Assembly (NCBI GenBank): GCA_044868005.1
Contig: JBIOVX010000289.1
Span: forward strand, 27,497 to 91,496
Direction of reading: 5' to 3'
DNA from: DATARR01 sp044868005
Lineage (GTDB): Bacteria > Acidobacteriota > Thermoanaerobaculia > Multivoradales > UBA5704
DNA: 64,000 nucleotides
The position numbers and the translations under genes were made by a program. Positions 40,685 to 49,050 of the stretch are shown here, one piece after another. The notes beneath the pieces are model-generated. The model was not told the origin of the DNA. It saw nothing but the letters and a program-made list of their open reading frames with translations, and made no database searches. Numbering within the stretch: position 1 is the stretch's first letter; each line of letters begins with the position of its first letter.

Positions 40685-42034
40685 CTATTCGATATAGCCC
40701 AGCGACCGCAACCGCTCCTCCGCCTCTTTCGCCTTGCGGACGCTCTCGCCCTCCATCCCCTTGCCTTCGCTGCGGCCGATCCATCCGGCGAGAGCATCGC
40801 GCAGGCGGGCGTAGGCGCGGCGCTCGCGGCGCAGGACGTTCCTGGTCTCCCCCGGATCCGCGGCGAGATCGAAGAGGGAGACAGCGCCGGAGTCGAGGTC
40901 CTGGATCAGCTTGAAGCGGCCGCCGGCGGCGCTGCGGAAGGTCCCCTGCATGGCGAACTGGAGCTCGCCCGCCGCGTCCCTGGAATCCTCCTCGATGAGC
41001 GGCCGCAGGCTCCGGCCGTCGAAGGCGGCCCGGGTCTCGACGCCGAGGTAATCGAGGAGGGTGGGGACGAGGTCGAGGTTCTGGACCGGCTGCGAGACGG
41101 TCTTGCCCTCGGCGCCGGGGATCCTCAGCAGCAGCGGCACCTTGATCGAGGTGTCGAAGAGAGTGCGGCAGTGCTTGACGTGGCCGTGCTCGAGGAACTC
41201 CTCGCCGTGATCGGAGGCGAAGACGACGAGCGAATCGTCGAGCCGGCCGGCGGCGCGCATCGCCGCCACCAGCTCGGCGAACTGCGCGTCGAAGTAGGCG
41301 ATCTCCTCGTCGTAGAGGTTCTGCAGGAAGCGCAGATCGGCCGGCGTGAGGCCGGGGTTCGGCAGGCTCTTGTAGAGCCAGTCGCCGATCGGATTGGGAT
41401 CGCCCCGGCGCACCCATTCCTTCCTGGGGTGCCCCCGCGCGAACTTGCGGCGCCAGGTCTTCGGCGGCCGATACGGGCCGTGGGGATCGAGGTAATGAAG
41501 GTAGAGGAACAGCGGCCGCTCGACGGCCCGCAGATGCTCCGCGGCCTGGCGGTTGACGCAGTCGGCGGACTTCCAGAGGCAGTCCTCCTGGAACACGTCG
41601 AAACCGCGGCCGAACCCGGCGGCGGGGTTGTATCGGCTGGGGGTGTTGCGCACCACGGGGCTCGCCGACACGGCCACTGTGTGAAAACCCTTGGCGCGCA
41701 GGATCTCGGCGAGCGATGGAACGGACGGCGGAATGCCCAGCGAGCGGAACGGCTGGCCGAGGAAGGCGGCGGGCCAGCGCGAGGTGAGCATGGAGTTGAC
41801 GGAAGGAAACGTGCAGGAGGATTGGCTGCGCGCGTCGTCGAACTTGACGGCCTCGCGCGCGAAAGCGTCCACGTTGGGGCTGGTGGCGCGCTCGTAGCCG
41901 TAGGCCCCCAGGCGGTCGGCGCGCAGGGTGTCGACCAGGATGAAGATCACGTTGCGCGGGCGCGGCGCCTCGCGGCGGCAGGAAAGGCAGGCGGCGGCGA
42001 GCAGGAGGGCGAGGGCGAGGCGGCGGCGGGGCAT
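40685..42034 (-). CDS. sulfatase-fold lipoprotein (alkaline phosphatase superfamily)
   Basis: A 449-residue lipoprotein (lipobox LAAACLSC) with the sulfatase fold: VIFILVDTLRADRLGAYGYE, then SSCTFPSVNSMLTS, LYLHYLDPHGPY and VFASDHGEEFLEHGH. The nucleophile region is CTFPS, not C/S-x-P-x-R, so formylglycine activation is not supported. Thr as nucleophile, as in phosphoglycerol-transferase-like members, is possible. Hence it may be a phospho- or sulfo-transferase acting on envelope glycans. The C-terminus has a charged helix ending RLRSLGYIE. Convergent with the small gene at 40414 is not the case; both read leftward. Confidence 0.82.
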   Translation of the reverse strand: MPRRRLALALLLAAACLSCRREAPRPRNVIFILVDTLRADRLGAYGYERATSPNVDAFAREAVKFDDARSQSSCTFPSVNSMLTSRWPAAFLGQPFRSLGIPPSVPSLAEILRAKGFHTVAVSASPVVRNTPSRYNPAAGFGRGFDVFQEDCLWKSADCVNRQAAEHLRAVERPLFLYLHYLDPHGPYRPPKTWRRKFARGHPRKEWVRRGDPNPIGDWLYKSLPNPGLTPADLRFLQNLYDEEIAYFDAQFAELVAAMRAAGRLDDSLVVFASDHGEEFLEHGHVKHCRTLFDTSIKVPLLLRIPGAEGKTVSQPVQNLDLVPTLLDYLGVETRAAFDGRSLRPLIEEDSRDAAGELQFAMQGTFRSAAGGRFKLIQDLDSGAVSLFDLAADPGETRNVLRRERRAYARLRDALAGWIGRSEGKGMEGESVRKAKEAEERLRSLGYIE

Positions 42035-42129
42035 GCGGGGGGAAGGCTATCGTAGATCGAAGGGGCGTACCGATCGGCCGGGGACAATGGGGTGGTACAC
42101 TTGGGGGTGTACTGGAGACGGTTGGCGCC

Positions 42130-42402
42130 ATGGATAGCCTCAAAATTCCCTATCCCCCCGAGGTTCTCTGGGCACTTCAAAAGGAGCCGGAGGAGTTCGA
42201 GGAAGAGGCTCGTCTGCTCCTGGCACTGAAGTTTTACGAAACCGGGAAGCTCAGTACCGGTCTCGCGGCTAAGCTGGCGGGAGTTCCGCGAGAAACCTTC
42301 CTTTTCCTGCTGGGTCGACACGGCCTCTCTCCTTATGGCGTGGAGCCTGAGGAATTGGAGCTGGACCTGGAAAATGCCCAGCGCGCCCGTCGTCCTCAAT
42401 AA
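42130..42402 (+). CDS. UPF0175-family antitoxin
   Basis: The 90-residue UPF0175 protein: YPPEVLWALQKEPEEFEEEA, LALKFYETGKLSTGLAAKLA and GVPRETFLFLLGRHGLS match the family's helical DNA-binding pattern. It overlaps the following DUF3368 gene by 29 bp in another frame, a typical toxin-antitoxin arrangement. It should neutralise the PIN-like toxin and repress the pair. ATG at 42130 lies shortly after an AT-rich stretch. Confidence 0.85.
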   Translation: MDSLKIPYPPEVLWALQKEPEEFEEEARLLLALKFYETGKLSTGLAAKLAGVPRETFLFLLGRHGLSPYGVEPEELELDLENAQRARRPQ

Positions 42403-42868
42403 CAGTCCTCTCATCTCGCTTTGGACCCTGCGTCGGCTCGACCTCTTTCGGGATCTCTTCCAAGAGGTCTGGATCCCTACCGAGGTTGAGGAGGAGTTCC
42501 TGGCGAAGGACAGCTCTGCTCGGCGGCAAGCACTCTTGAAAGCTCCATGGATCCGCAGCGTGGAGCTCTCCAATCCCCGCCACGCTCTGGCGTACGTCGG
42601 GCTCGATCGGGGAGAAGCCGCCGTCCTTGCTTTGGCCGAGGAGCATGAAGCCCGATTGGTCATCCTCGACGATCGCAAGGCGCGACGCTATGCGGAGCGT
42701 ATGCGGTTCCCAGTCTCGGGAACCATCGGCGTCCTGCTCCTCGCTAAAGTTGCTGGCAGGATCGACTCCCTCGCCTTCTGCTTGGACCGGCTCAAGGAGG
42801 CTGGGCTTTTCCTATCCTCCGATCTCATCCGACGGGCTCTTCAGCTCGCGGGCGAAGAAGCTGTCTGA
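42374..42868 (+). CDS. DUF3368 PIN-like toxin
   Basis: The 164-residue PIN-like protein: VVLNNSPLISLWTLRRLDLF, EVWIPTEVEEEFL, GLDRGEAAVLALAEEHEARL and VILDDRKARRYAERM give the acidic residues of the metal-dependent RNase fold, although the first acidic residue of the usual VDSS/VVSD start is Asn here, as in most DUF3368 members. ATG at 42374 (MPSAPVVLNNSP) is inside the antitoxin gene, ensuring coupled translation. Predicted to cleave RNA; target unknown. Confidence 0.83.
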   Translation: MPSAPVVLNNSPLISLWTLRRLDLFRDLFQEVWIPTEVEEEFLAKDSSARRQALLKAPWIRSVELSNPRHALAYVGLDRGEAAVLALAEEHEARLVILDDRKARRYAERMRFPVSGTIGVLLLAKVAGRIDSLAFCLDRLKEAGLFLSSDLIRRALQLAGEEAV

Positions 42869-42879
42869 TCCGACGCTCC

Positions 42880-43590
42880 ATGGACCTCTCCTCCGTCCTC
42901 CGCCTCCTCTACCGAGGTCCCCGCGGCGCCGCGCCTGGCGTGGTGAATCCGTATCGGCAGGCCTTCCCCGAGCTGGACGGCCCGGGGGCGGCGCGGCGGC
43001 GCCGGGAGAACCTGGAGGCCTATCTCGAACGCGTGGGGGTGCCGCGGCTGGTGCTGCTCGGCGAGGCGCTGGGGTTTCGCGGCGGACGGTTCTCGGGGAT
43101 CGCCTTCACCAGCGAGCGCCAGCTCGCCGGGCCGGCGGAGCGGCGGCTGCCGTGGGCCGGCCCGCCCTTCCGCGCCACCAGCCGCAATCCGGCGCTCTGG
43201 CTGGAGCCCTCCGGCAGCATCGTCTGGGGCGCTCTCGGCGGCGAGGCCCGCGGAGCGCTGGTGTGGAACGTCTTCCCCTGGCATCCCTACGGCGCGCGGG
43301 GACCGCTGAGCAACCGCACGCCGGAGCGCGGCCTGGTGATGGCGAACCTGCACGTCCTGGAGCGGCTGCTGGGGGAGATCGACGGCGCCCGCGTGCTCGC
43401 CGTCGGCCGCACGGCGCAGGCAGCGCTCGCGGCGCTCGGCGTCGAAGCTCCGGCGCTCCGCCACCCGGCGCACGGCGGAGCGGAGCTCTTCCGCCGGCAG
43501 TTGAGGGATTGGACTCCTCAGCCGATGCGGGCGTCGAGCAGGTCCAGCACTTCGGAGTCCCCTTCGGCGTCGAACTTGCGCGCGAAGTAG
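42880..43590 (+). CDS. uracil-DNA glycosylase superfamily protein
   Basis: About 236 residues with the UDG-fold landmarks: VLLGEALGFRGGRFSGIAFT (motif 1 region), VWNVFPWHPYG and a final PALRHPAHGGAELFRRQL with the motif-2 His. It probably excises damaged bases, but this subfamily's substrate range is not defined by sequence alone. ATG at 42880 comes 12 bp after the toxin stop. The last 25 codons overlap the convergent glycosyltransferase gene by 73 bp, so the true stop is plausible but the tail (SSRSSTSESPS) looks like read-through of the other gene. Confidence 0.75.
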   Translation: MDLSSVLRLLYRGPRGAAPGVVNPYRQAFPELDGPGAARRRRENLEAYLERVGVPRLVLLGEALGFRGGRFSGIAFTSERQLAGPAERRLPWAGPPFRATSRNPALWLEPSGSIVWGALGGEARGALVWNVFPWHPYGARGPLSNRTPERGLVMANLHVLERLLGEIDGARVLAVGRTAQAALAALGVEAPALRHPAHGGAELFRRQLRDWTPQPMRASSRSSTSESPSASNLRAK

Positions 43591-44444
43591 TAGGGGCCGC
43601 CGGTGAGGAGGGGGAGATCCTTCGCGGTCAGGGTGCGCGGCCGGCCATCCTTGCTTCCGGTCATATCCACATAGCGCAGGTCGTCGTCGGCCAACTGGAA
43701 GCGGCGGCTGTTGACGAGCAGGGTCTGCACGACGGCCTCGTCGGGGCAGACGGTGCGGCGGAACCATTGGAGCAAGCCGTCGCCGCTGCGGATGCGCTCG
43801 GCCAGATACTCGGTGCAGGCGCGGCGGAGCACCGTCCACTGCTTGCCGGCATAGCAGCGGACGGTCTCGTCGAACGGCAGCCGGCGGCGCACGCCGACGC
43901 GGGGTCCGTAGGTCAGGTGGCAGTGGACGAGCGGTTGCCATCCGTTCGCCGCGCGGAGCAGTCGCAACGCGGGGCGGGCCCATCCGGGAGCGTCGGAATA
44001 CTGGTAGTAGTAGCGCACGATACCCTGGCGGCGGCGCCCCCAGGGGTTCACCGGGTCTGCCGCATCCCAGAAGCGAAGGAAGCCGTCGTAGCCGGTGGTG
44101 GCGAGGAGGTCCTCGAAGGCCCCCAGCGGCTGGGTCGGATAGTCCTGCGCCGAGAGATAGACGAGCCAGTCATAGGCGATGCCGTGCCGGGCAAGCCATT
44201 CCACGGCGTCGAAGTACGGCTCGATGAGCGAGAAGTAGCCGCGCCTTCCCCGCTCGCGAAACGCGAAGACGTCGACGCCGAGCGCCTGCCGCAGCTCGTC
44301 CGCCGAGCCGTGGCCGGCGAAGCCGTCATGGCCGACCAGGATGAAGCTCTCCGGCCGCGAGCGCTGGAGCGTCCCGACCAGCCGGCGCACCTGGGAGGGC
44401 CCGAGGTGGTTCTGGATGAAGTAGCAGACGCGCACTATTCCCAT
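43518..44444 (-). CDS. core-2/I-branching-type glycosyltransferase (GT14-like)
   Basis: The 308 residues start MGIVRVCYFIQNHLGPSQVR and hold YDWLVYLSAQDYPTQPL, the family's (L/S)SxxDxP(L/T) motif, and ETVRCYAGKQWTVLRRACTE, which matches the GSQWWSL-type acceptor segment. The Asp/Glu acceptor base is probably in VCPDEAVVQTLL. Predicted to transfer a sugar, for example xylose or N-acetylglucosamine, to an envelope glycan or protein. ATG at 44444. Convergent overlap with the UDG gene at its 3' end. Confidence 0.82.
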   Translation of the reverse strand: MGIVRVCYFIQNHLGPSQVRRLVGTLQRSRPESFILVGHDGFAGHGSADELRQALGVDVFAFRERGRRGYFSLIEPYFDAVEWLARHGIAYDWLVYLSAQDYPTQPLGAFEDLLATTGYDGFLRFWDAADPVNPWGRRRQGIVRYYYQYSDAPGWARPALRLLRAANGWQPLVHCHLTYGPRVGVRRRLPFDETVRCYAGKQWTVLRRACTEYLAERIRSGDGLLQWFRRTVCPDEAVVQTLLVNSRRFQLADDDLRYVDMTGSKDGRPRTLTAKDLPLLTGGPYYFARKFDAEGDSEVLDLLDARIG

Positions 44445-44512
44445 AAACCTCTTTCGGTGTTAAGCTTATAGGAGCTTCTCGATGCGGCTCGTCCGCCGCA
44501 GGAGGTTCCACC

Positions 44513-45031
44513 ATGCGCTTTCGCGTTGGAATCCTGCTTCTCTCCCTGGCGTTGCTCGCCCTGCCGGCGGCGGCGGACGTCTACCATGTGATCCTCAAGA
44601 ACGGCTCGGAGATCCTCACCACGCGCCAGCCGCAGCAGGCGGCCTGGGATCCCACGATGGTGCTCCTGCTGACCGAGGTGGGCAACTGGGTGGGCTTCAC
44701 GAAGGACGAGATCGACAGCATCCGCGCCGAGGATCCGGCGGACGGCTACGGCGTGCGCATCAGCGACAACGTCATCGCGCTCGGCTGGTCTCCGAACGAT
44801 CTGCCGGGGGCGGACGGCAAGCCGGCCGACGCCAACGACCGGTTCGCCAGCATCGCCGAGCGGATGCTGGCGCTCACGGAGCAGCAGCAGACGTACTCGG
44901 TCCAACAGGGAGTGAGCACCAACGAGACGCAGGGAATTCCGGCGAGCTTCGGAGGCTATGGCGGCGGTTTCAGCGGCATGCCCCTGAACCAGTCCACCCT
45001 CGATCAGCAGGACCGCCTCCCGCCTCCGTAA
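44513..45031 (+). CDS. secreted protein, unknown
   Basis: A 172-residue protein with a Sec signal (MRFRVGILLLSLALLALPAA) followed by ADVYHVILKNGSEILTTRQP, which resembles the short strand motif of FecR/secreted repeat proteins. The central part is acidic, and the tail is rich in Gly/Gln. ATG at 44513 follows AGGAGG. It has its own terminator (45046-45070) just before the riboswitch, so it is a separate transcript. Function not recognised. Confidence 0.6.
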   Translation: MRFRVGILLLSLALLALPAAADVYHVILKNGSEILTTRQPQQAAWDPTMVLLLTEVGNWVGFTKDEIDSIRAEDPADGYGVRISDNVIALGWSPNDLPGADGKPADANDRFASIAERMLALTEQQQTYSVQQGVSTNETQGIPASFGGYGGGFSGMPLNQSTLDQQDRLPPP

Positions 45032-45045
45032 GAGCGGTTTTCGGC

Positions 45046-45070
45046 GTCCCCCGCCGTGGGGGACCTCTTT
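45046..45070 (+). terminator. Rho-independent terminator of the 44513 gene
   Basis: A 7-bp perfect stem GTCCCCC-GCCGT-GGGGGAC is followed by CTCTTT. It insulates the B12 operon from the secreted-protein gene. Confidence 0.75.
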
Positions 45071-45079
45071 GACAACCCA

Positions 45080-45293
45080 GACGGTGCGGTGACGCCGGGC
45101 CTCCCCCAGCCGGGGAGGTTCTCGCGTCTCGAGAGGGAAGCCGGTACGAAGCCGGCGCGGCCCCCGCCACTGTAACCGGGTACGAAACCGGAAGCGCCAC
45201 TGCGCGAGCGCGATCCCCCTGAACCGGGGGTTGCCCGCGTGGGAAGGCCCGGGAGTAGGCCGATCCGGAAGCCAGGAGACCTGCCGCACCGTC
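45080..45293 (+). ncRNA. cobalamin (B12) riboswitch
   Basis: The P1 stem is exact: GACGGTGCGG (45080-45089) pairs with CCGCACCGTC (45284-45293). The conserved core GCCACTGTAACCGG and the B12 box AAGCCAGGAGACCTGCC are both present, with GAGGGAAGCCGGT upstream. It precedes btuB, so binding of adenosyl- or other cobalamin should lower expression of the uptake operon. Confidence 0.95.
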
Positions 45294-45348
45294 CGAACGC
45301 CTCCCGCGGGGTGCGGGCGAAGGCCTGCCCGGTGCTCCGTGCTCCTTC

Positions 45349-45373
45349 CGCCCCACCCTCTTGCGGTGGGGCG
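45349..45373 (+). promoter_or_regulatory. riboswitch expression-platform hairpin
   Basis: A perfect 9-bp stem CGCCCCACC-CTCTTGC-GGTGGGGCG lies between the aptamer and the btuB ribosome site (AAAGGAG at 45384). The following TTCGCATTT is only a weak T run, so control could be by termination or by masking of translation. Confidence 0.6.
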
Positions 45374-45396
45374 TTCGCATTTGAAAGGAGCACGTG

Positions 45397-47223
45397 ATGC
45401 AGCGGTTTCTTTTGATCCTTTTCGCCGGCGTCCTCGGGGGCGGGCTGCCGGCCCTGGCGCAGGATCCGGCGCAAGAGCCGGATCCGGCCTCCGTCTTCAG
45501 CGACTCCGTCGTCGTCAGCGCCTCCCTCGAAGCCGAGGAGCGCGAGGACATCCCCGCCGCCGTCACCGTCATCGACCGCGAGGAGATCGAAGCGCGGCAG
45601 GCGCTCTCCCTGGAGGAGCTGCTCTTCACCGTCCCCGGCGTGCTGCCGGTGCAGACCGGGTCTCCCGGCCAGCAGACGTCGGTCTTCACGCGCGGCGCCG
45701 AGTCGGACCAGACGCTGCTGCTGTGGAACGGCATCCCGCTCAACGATCCCTTCTTCGGCGCCATCAACTGGCAGTTCGTGCCGCTCGACGGCGTCGAGCG
45801 GGTGGAGGTGGTGCGCGGCCCCTTCAGCGCGCTCTACGGCAGCAGCGCCATGGGCGGCGTGGTGCAGGTGCTCAGCGGCTCGCGCCAGGGAGGGACCCTG
45901 CACCTCGAGCGCGGCGGCAACGGCTACGGGCGCGGCGGGTTTGCCGCCGGGAAGGATCATGGCCGCCTGCGCTTGGACGGGACGGGGAGTATTCGGCGCG
46001 GCCACGGCGAGCTCGACAACGACTTCTTCTACGCCAACGAGGGGACCGTGCGGGCGCTGTGGACCCTGGCGCCCGGCGTGAGCCTCGGCGTGCTCGGGCG
46101 GGCGAACGAATCGCGGACGGGCATCCCGCTCTCCGGCGGCCAGCCGACGCCGCACCGCGAGATCAACTGGCTGGAGCACGAGGTGGCGGTGCCCTTCCGC
46201 TTCGAGCGCGGAGCGTGGGAGATCGAGAGCCAGGCCTCGCAGATCCGGTTCCACAACGACTTCAGCGATCCGGACGATCCGTTCGGCGCCATCGATTCGG
46301 CCACCCGGTCCGAAGCCCGCCGCGGCCGTGCCGTGGCCACCTGGACGGCCAGCCGCGACCTCTGGATCGCCTTCGGCGGCGACTGGGAGCGTCTGGAGGC
46401 CACGAATCGCTCGGGATCCCTCACCCAGGTCGACGCCGCCAGCCAGCAAACCTGGGCGGCCTTCGGCCAGGCGAGCTACGGCCGGGGGCCGCTGCGCTTC
46501 GACTTGGGGTTGAGACGGGACGACAACGACGTCTTCGGCGCCGAGACCAGCCTGCGCACGGGAGCCGTCTTTACCCTCGCCCAGGGCACGCGCCTGCGGG
46601 CGAGCTACGGCGAGGCCTTCCGGGCTCCCTCGCTGGGCGATCTGTTTTTCCCCTTCTTCGGCAATCCGGAGCTGCAGCCGGAGCGGTCGAAGAGCTATGA
46701 GCTCGGAGTCGAGCGCGAAGCGGGAGACTGGCGGCTCGCCGTCACCGGCTTCGAGAGCCGCCAGCGCAACCTGATCGACTTCCACCCCGTCACCTTCGTC
46801 GGCATCAACGTCGGCCGGGCGCGGATGCGCGGCGTGGAGGGGGAGGTGGGCTTCCGGCATGGCATCTACGCGGCGCACGTGAACGGCACGTACCTCGACG
46901 CCGAGGATCTGGACGCCGGGACGCCTCTGCAACGGCGGCCGAAGCACAGCGCGAGCCTGTTGCTGACGGCGCGGCCGGGCGACTGGATCCTCAATCTCGA
47001 AGGCCGCTACGTGGGAGCCCGTCCGCAGCTCGACGAGGTGACTTTCACCATCCGCGACAACCCCAGCTACACCCGCGTAGATCTCGCGGCGCGCTGGCAG
47101 GCGCGCCGCTGGTTCGCCCCCTATGCCCGCGTCGAGAACGCCGCCGACGAGGAGTACGAGGAGGTGCTGCGGTATCCCGCTCCGGGCAGGACGGTGATCG
47201 GGGGCGTGGCGTTTGAGTTCTAG
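45397..47223 (+). CDS. btuB: TonB-dependent cobalamin receptor
   Basis: The 608-residue outer-membrane receptor: signal peptide (MQRFLLILFAGVLGGGLPAL), TonB box region SVVVSAS, plug domain with VTVIDREEIEARQALSLEEL and VRGPFSALYGSSAMGG, then a 22-strand barrel ending in Phe (GGVAFEF). ATG at 45397 has AAAGGAG six bases upstream, better than GTG at 45394. First gene of the riboswitch-controlled btuB-btuF-btuD-btuC operon; the riboswitch identifies corrinoid as substrate. Confidence 0.95.
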   Translation: MQRFLLILFAGVLGGGLPALAQDPAQEPDPASVFSDSVVVSASLEAEEREDIPAAVTVIDREEIEARQALSLEELLFTVPGVLPVQTGSPGQQTSVFTRGAESDQTLLLWNGIPLNDPFFGAINWQFVPLDGVERVEVVRGPFSALYGSSAMGGVVQVLSGSRQGGTLHLERGGNGYGRGGFAAGKDHGRLRLDGTGSIRRGHGELDNDFFYANEGTVRALWTLAPGVSLGVLGRANESRTGIPLSGGQPTPHREINWLEHEVAVPFRFERGAWEIESQASQIRFHNDFSDPDDPFGAIDSATRSEARRGRAVATWTASRDLWIAFGGDWERLEATNRSGSLTQVDAASQQTWAAFGQASYGRGPLRFDLGLRRDDNDVFGAETSLRTGAVFTLAQGTRLRASYGEAFRAPSLGDLFFPFFGNPELQPERSKSYELGVEREAGDWRLAVTGFESRQRNLIDFHPVTFVGINVGRARMRGVEGEVGFRHGIYAAHVNGTYLDAEDLDAGTPLQRRPKHSASLLLTARPGDWILNLEGRYVGARPQLDEVTFTIRDNPSYTRVDLAARWQARRWFAPYARVENAADEEYEEVLRYPAPGRTVIGGVAFEF

Positions 47224-47233
47224 GCGTCTCTTT

Positions 47234-47289
47234 CCCCCTCTCCAGCTCCGCTGGAGAGGGGGTCAGGGGGTGAGGTCTCGAAGGGCAGG
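47234..47289. repeat. dispersed family 1 repeat copy
   Basis: The palindrome CCCCCTCTCCAGCTCCGCTG with AGAGGGGG is followed by GGGGGTGAGGTCTCGAAGGG. It lies at the btuB-btuF junction, and its right end supplies the btuF start codon and ribosome site. Confidence 0.75.
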
Positions 47290-48274
47290 AGGGCTCCTGC
47301 TCCTCCTCCCCCTTGTACTCCTCCTCCCCTCGCTCCTCCTTCTTTCCTGTGATCGCATCTCCGTCTCCGTCGACCGCGCCGCGGGCACCCAAATCGAGCG
47401 TATCCCCCAACGCATCATCGCCCTCACCCCCAGCCTGGTGGAGATCCTCTTCGCCTTGGGGCTGGGCGACCGGGTGGTCGGCGTGGGCGACTACGTCTTC
47501 TGGCCGCCGGAGGCGGTGAGCAAACCGAGGATCGGCGGCCTGTTCAATCCCAACCTGGAACGCATCGTCTCGCTGAAGCCGGATCTCGCGGTCCTCCTGC
47601 CCAGCGAGCGGGACCTGGCGGGCCGGCTCAATCCCCTGGGGGTGGAGGTCCTCGTGGTGCCGGACGAGACGCTGGCCGAGGTCGAAGGCTCCTTCCTCAC
47701 CCTCGCGGACCGCTGCGACGTGCCCGCGGCCGGGAAACGCCTCGCCGCGCGATGGCGGTCCGAGCTCGCTCCCCGGCCGCTGCCCGGTCCGCCGCTCAAG
47801 GTGATGATCTCGGTGGGCCGCTCCGCGGGACGCCTCGGCGAGGTGACGGCGGCGGGGCGGGGGACCTTCTACCACGAGCTGCTGACCCGGCTGGGAGCGG
47901 TCAACGTCTTTGCCGACGCGCCGACCCGCTATCCGCAGGTGGGCCTCGAGGAGATCGTGGCGCGCCAGCCGGACCTCATCCTCGAGCTGCGGCCCGATCC
48001 CCTGACGCCGGAAAAGAAGGCCGCCGTCGTCCGGGACTGGCAGGCGCTGCCGCAGATCCCCGCGGTGCGCGATGGCCGGGTGGTGGTGATCGCCGGCGAC
48101 TACACGATGCTCCCCGGACCGCGGCTGCCGCGGCTGTATGGGGAGATGCGGGAGGCCCTTGAGAGACCCGGTACAGGACGTTCTGCCAGGCGAAGCGGCC
48201 TGCCCTTCGAAGCCTCACCCCCTGAGGCCTCCCGGGCAGACCGGTCCGATCTTCGCATCGGAGTGGCTCCTTGA
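47270..48274 (+). CDS. btuF: cobalamin ABC transporter substrate-binding lipoprotein
   Basis: The 334-residue periplasmic binding protein: lipoprotein signal GGLLLLLPLVLLLPSLLLLS with lipobox LLSC, then RIIALTPSLVEILFALGLGD, VVGVGDYVFWP and DLAVLLPSE, the class III helical-backbone binding protein pattern. GTG at 47270 begins the signal peptide and is inside the dispersed repeat, whose AGAGGGGG serves as ribosome site. The last 30 or so residues are coded by another repeat copy (48196-48240), probably an extension. It delivers B12 to BtuCD. Stop overlaps the btuD start (TTGA). Confidence 0.9.
   Translation: MRSRRAGGLLLLLPLVLLLPSLLLLSCDRISVSVDRAAGTQIERIPQRIIALTPSLVEILFALGLGDRVVGVGDYVFWPPEAVSKPRIGGLFNPNLERIVSLKPDLAVLLPSERDLAGRLNPLGVEVLVVPDETLAEVEGSFLTLADRCDVPAAGKRLAARWRSELAPRPLPGPPLKVMISVGRSAGRLGEVTAAGRGTFYHELLTRLGAVNVFADAPTRYPQVGLEEIVARQPDLILELRPDPLTPEKKAAVVRDWQALPQIPAVRDGRVVVIAGDYTMLPGPRLPRLYGEMREALERPGTGRSARRSGLPFEASPPEASRADRSDLRIGVAP
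48196..48240. repeat. dispersed family 1 repeat copy (partial)
   Basis: GCCTGCCCTTCGAAGCCTCA then CCCCCTGAG matches the tail of the copies at 1034, 6250 and 47234; the C/G-rich palindrome is missing. It is read as the C-terminal part of btuF. Confidence 0.65.
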
Positions 48275-49050
48275 CCCTCCTCTCCGCCCGCAACCTCGAG
48301 TGGCACGCCGGAGGCCGCACGATCCTCGGGCCGCTCGATCTCGACGTGGTCCAGGGCGAATGCCTGGCCGTGGTGGGGCCGAACGGCGCAGGGAAGACGA
48401 CGCTGCTGCGCTGCCTCACCGGGTTGCTGCGGCCGTCGCGCGGCGAGCTGCGCTTCGGCGGACGCCCCTTCGCGGCGCTCTCGCGGCGGGAGCTGGCGCG
48501 GCGCATCGCCTATGTGCCGCAGATCCGCCCGTCCCGCGTGCCGCTCACGGTGGAGGAGATGGTGATGCTGGGGCGCTATCCGCACCTCTCGCCGCTGCAG
48601 ATCGCGCCGCGGGCGCGGGATTTCGCGGCGGTCGACGAGGCGCTCGCCGTGGTCGGCATCGAGCCGCTGCGGAAGCGGCCGGCCGACGAGCTCTCCGGGG
48701 GCGAGCGGCAGGCGGTCTTCATCGCCGCCGCCCTGGCGCAGGAGTCCGAGGTCCTGGTGCTCGACGAGCCGACGATCCATCTCGACGCCCGCCACCAGCA
48801 CGATCTCGCCGCGCTCCTCCTCCGTCTCAAGGCGTGCGCCGCGCGCACGGTCGTCCTCGCCACCCACGACCTCAATCTCGCCTCGCTGCTGGGAGACCGG
48901 CTGCTCGCCCTCGTCGCGGGCCGCAGCCTTGCCCTCGGCCGGCCGGCGGAGATCGTGCGGCCGGAGGTGCTCGCGCGTCTCTACCAGGCCCGCTTCGAGA
49001 TCGTCCGCGGCGGCGAGCGGCCGGTCACCGTCCTGGACCTCGGCGCATGA
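48271..49050 (+). CDS. btuD: cobalamin ABC transporter ATP-binding protein
   Basis: The 259-residue ATPase: Walker A GPNGAGKTT, Q-loop in YVPQIRPSR, signature LSGGERQ, Walker B VLVLDEPT and switch His in ATHDLNLA. A TTG start at 48271 is used; GGAG lies eight bases upstream and the start overlaps the btuF stop. It belongs to the FecE/BtuD group of importers, and the riboswitch upstream makes B12 the likely substrate. It powers BtuC at the inner membrane. Confidence 0.93.
   Translation: MTLLSARNLEWHAGGRTILGPLDLDVVQGECLAVVGPNGAGKTTLLRCLTGLLRPSRGELRFGGRPFAALSRRELARRIAYVPQIRPSRVPLTVEEMVMLGRYPHLSPLQIAPRARDFAAVDEALAVVGIEPLRKRPADELSGGERQAVFIAAALAQESEVLVLDEPTIHLDARHQHDLAALLLRLKACAARTVVLATHDLNLASLLGDRLLALVAGRSLALGRPAEIVRPEVLARLYQARFEIVRGGERPVTVLDLGA

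Noticed and set aside
40685..42034. Formylglycine-dependent sulfatase
   Set aside because: The nucleophile region is CTFPS without the Pro-x-Arg of the modification motif, so only the fold is claimed.
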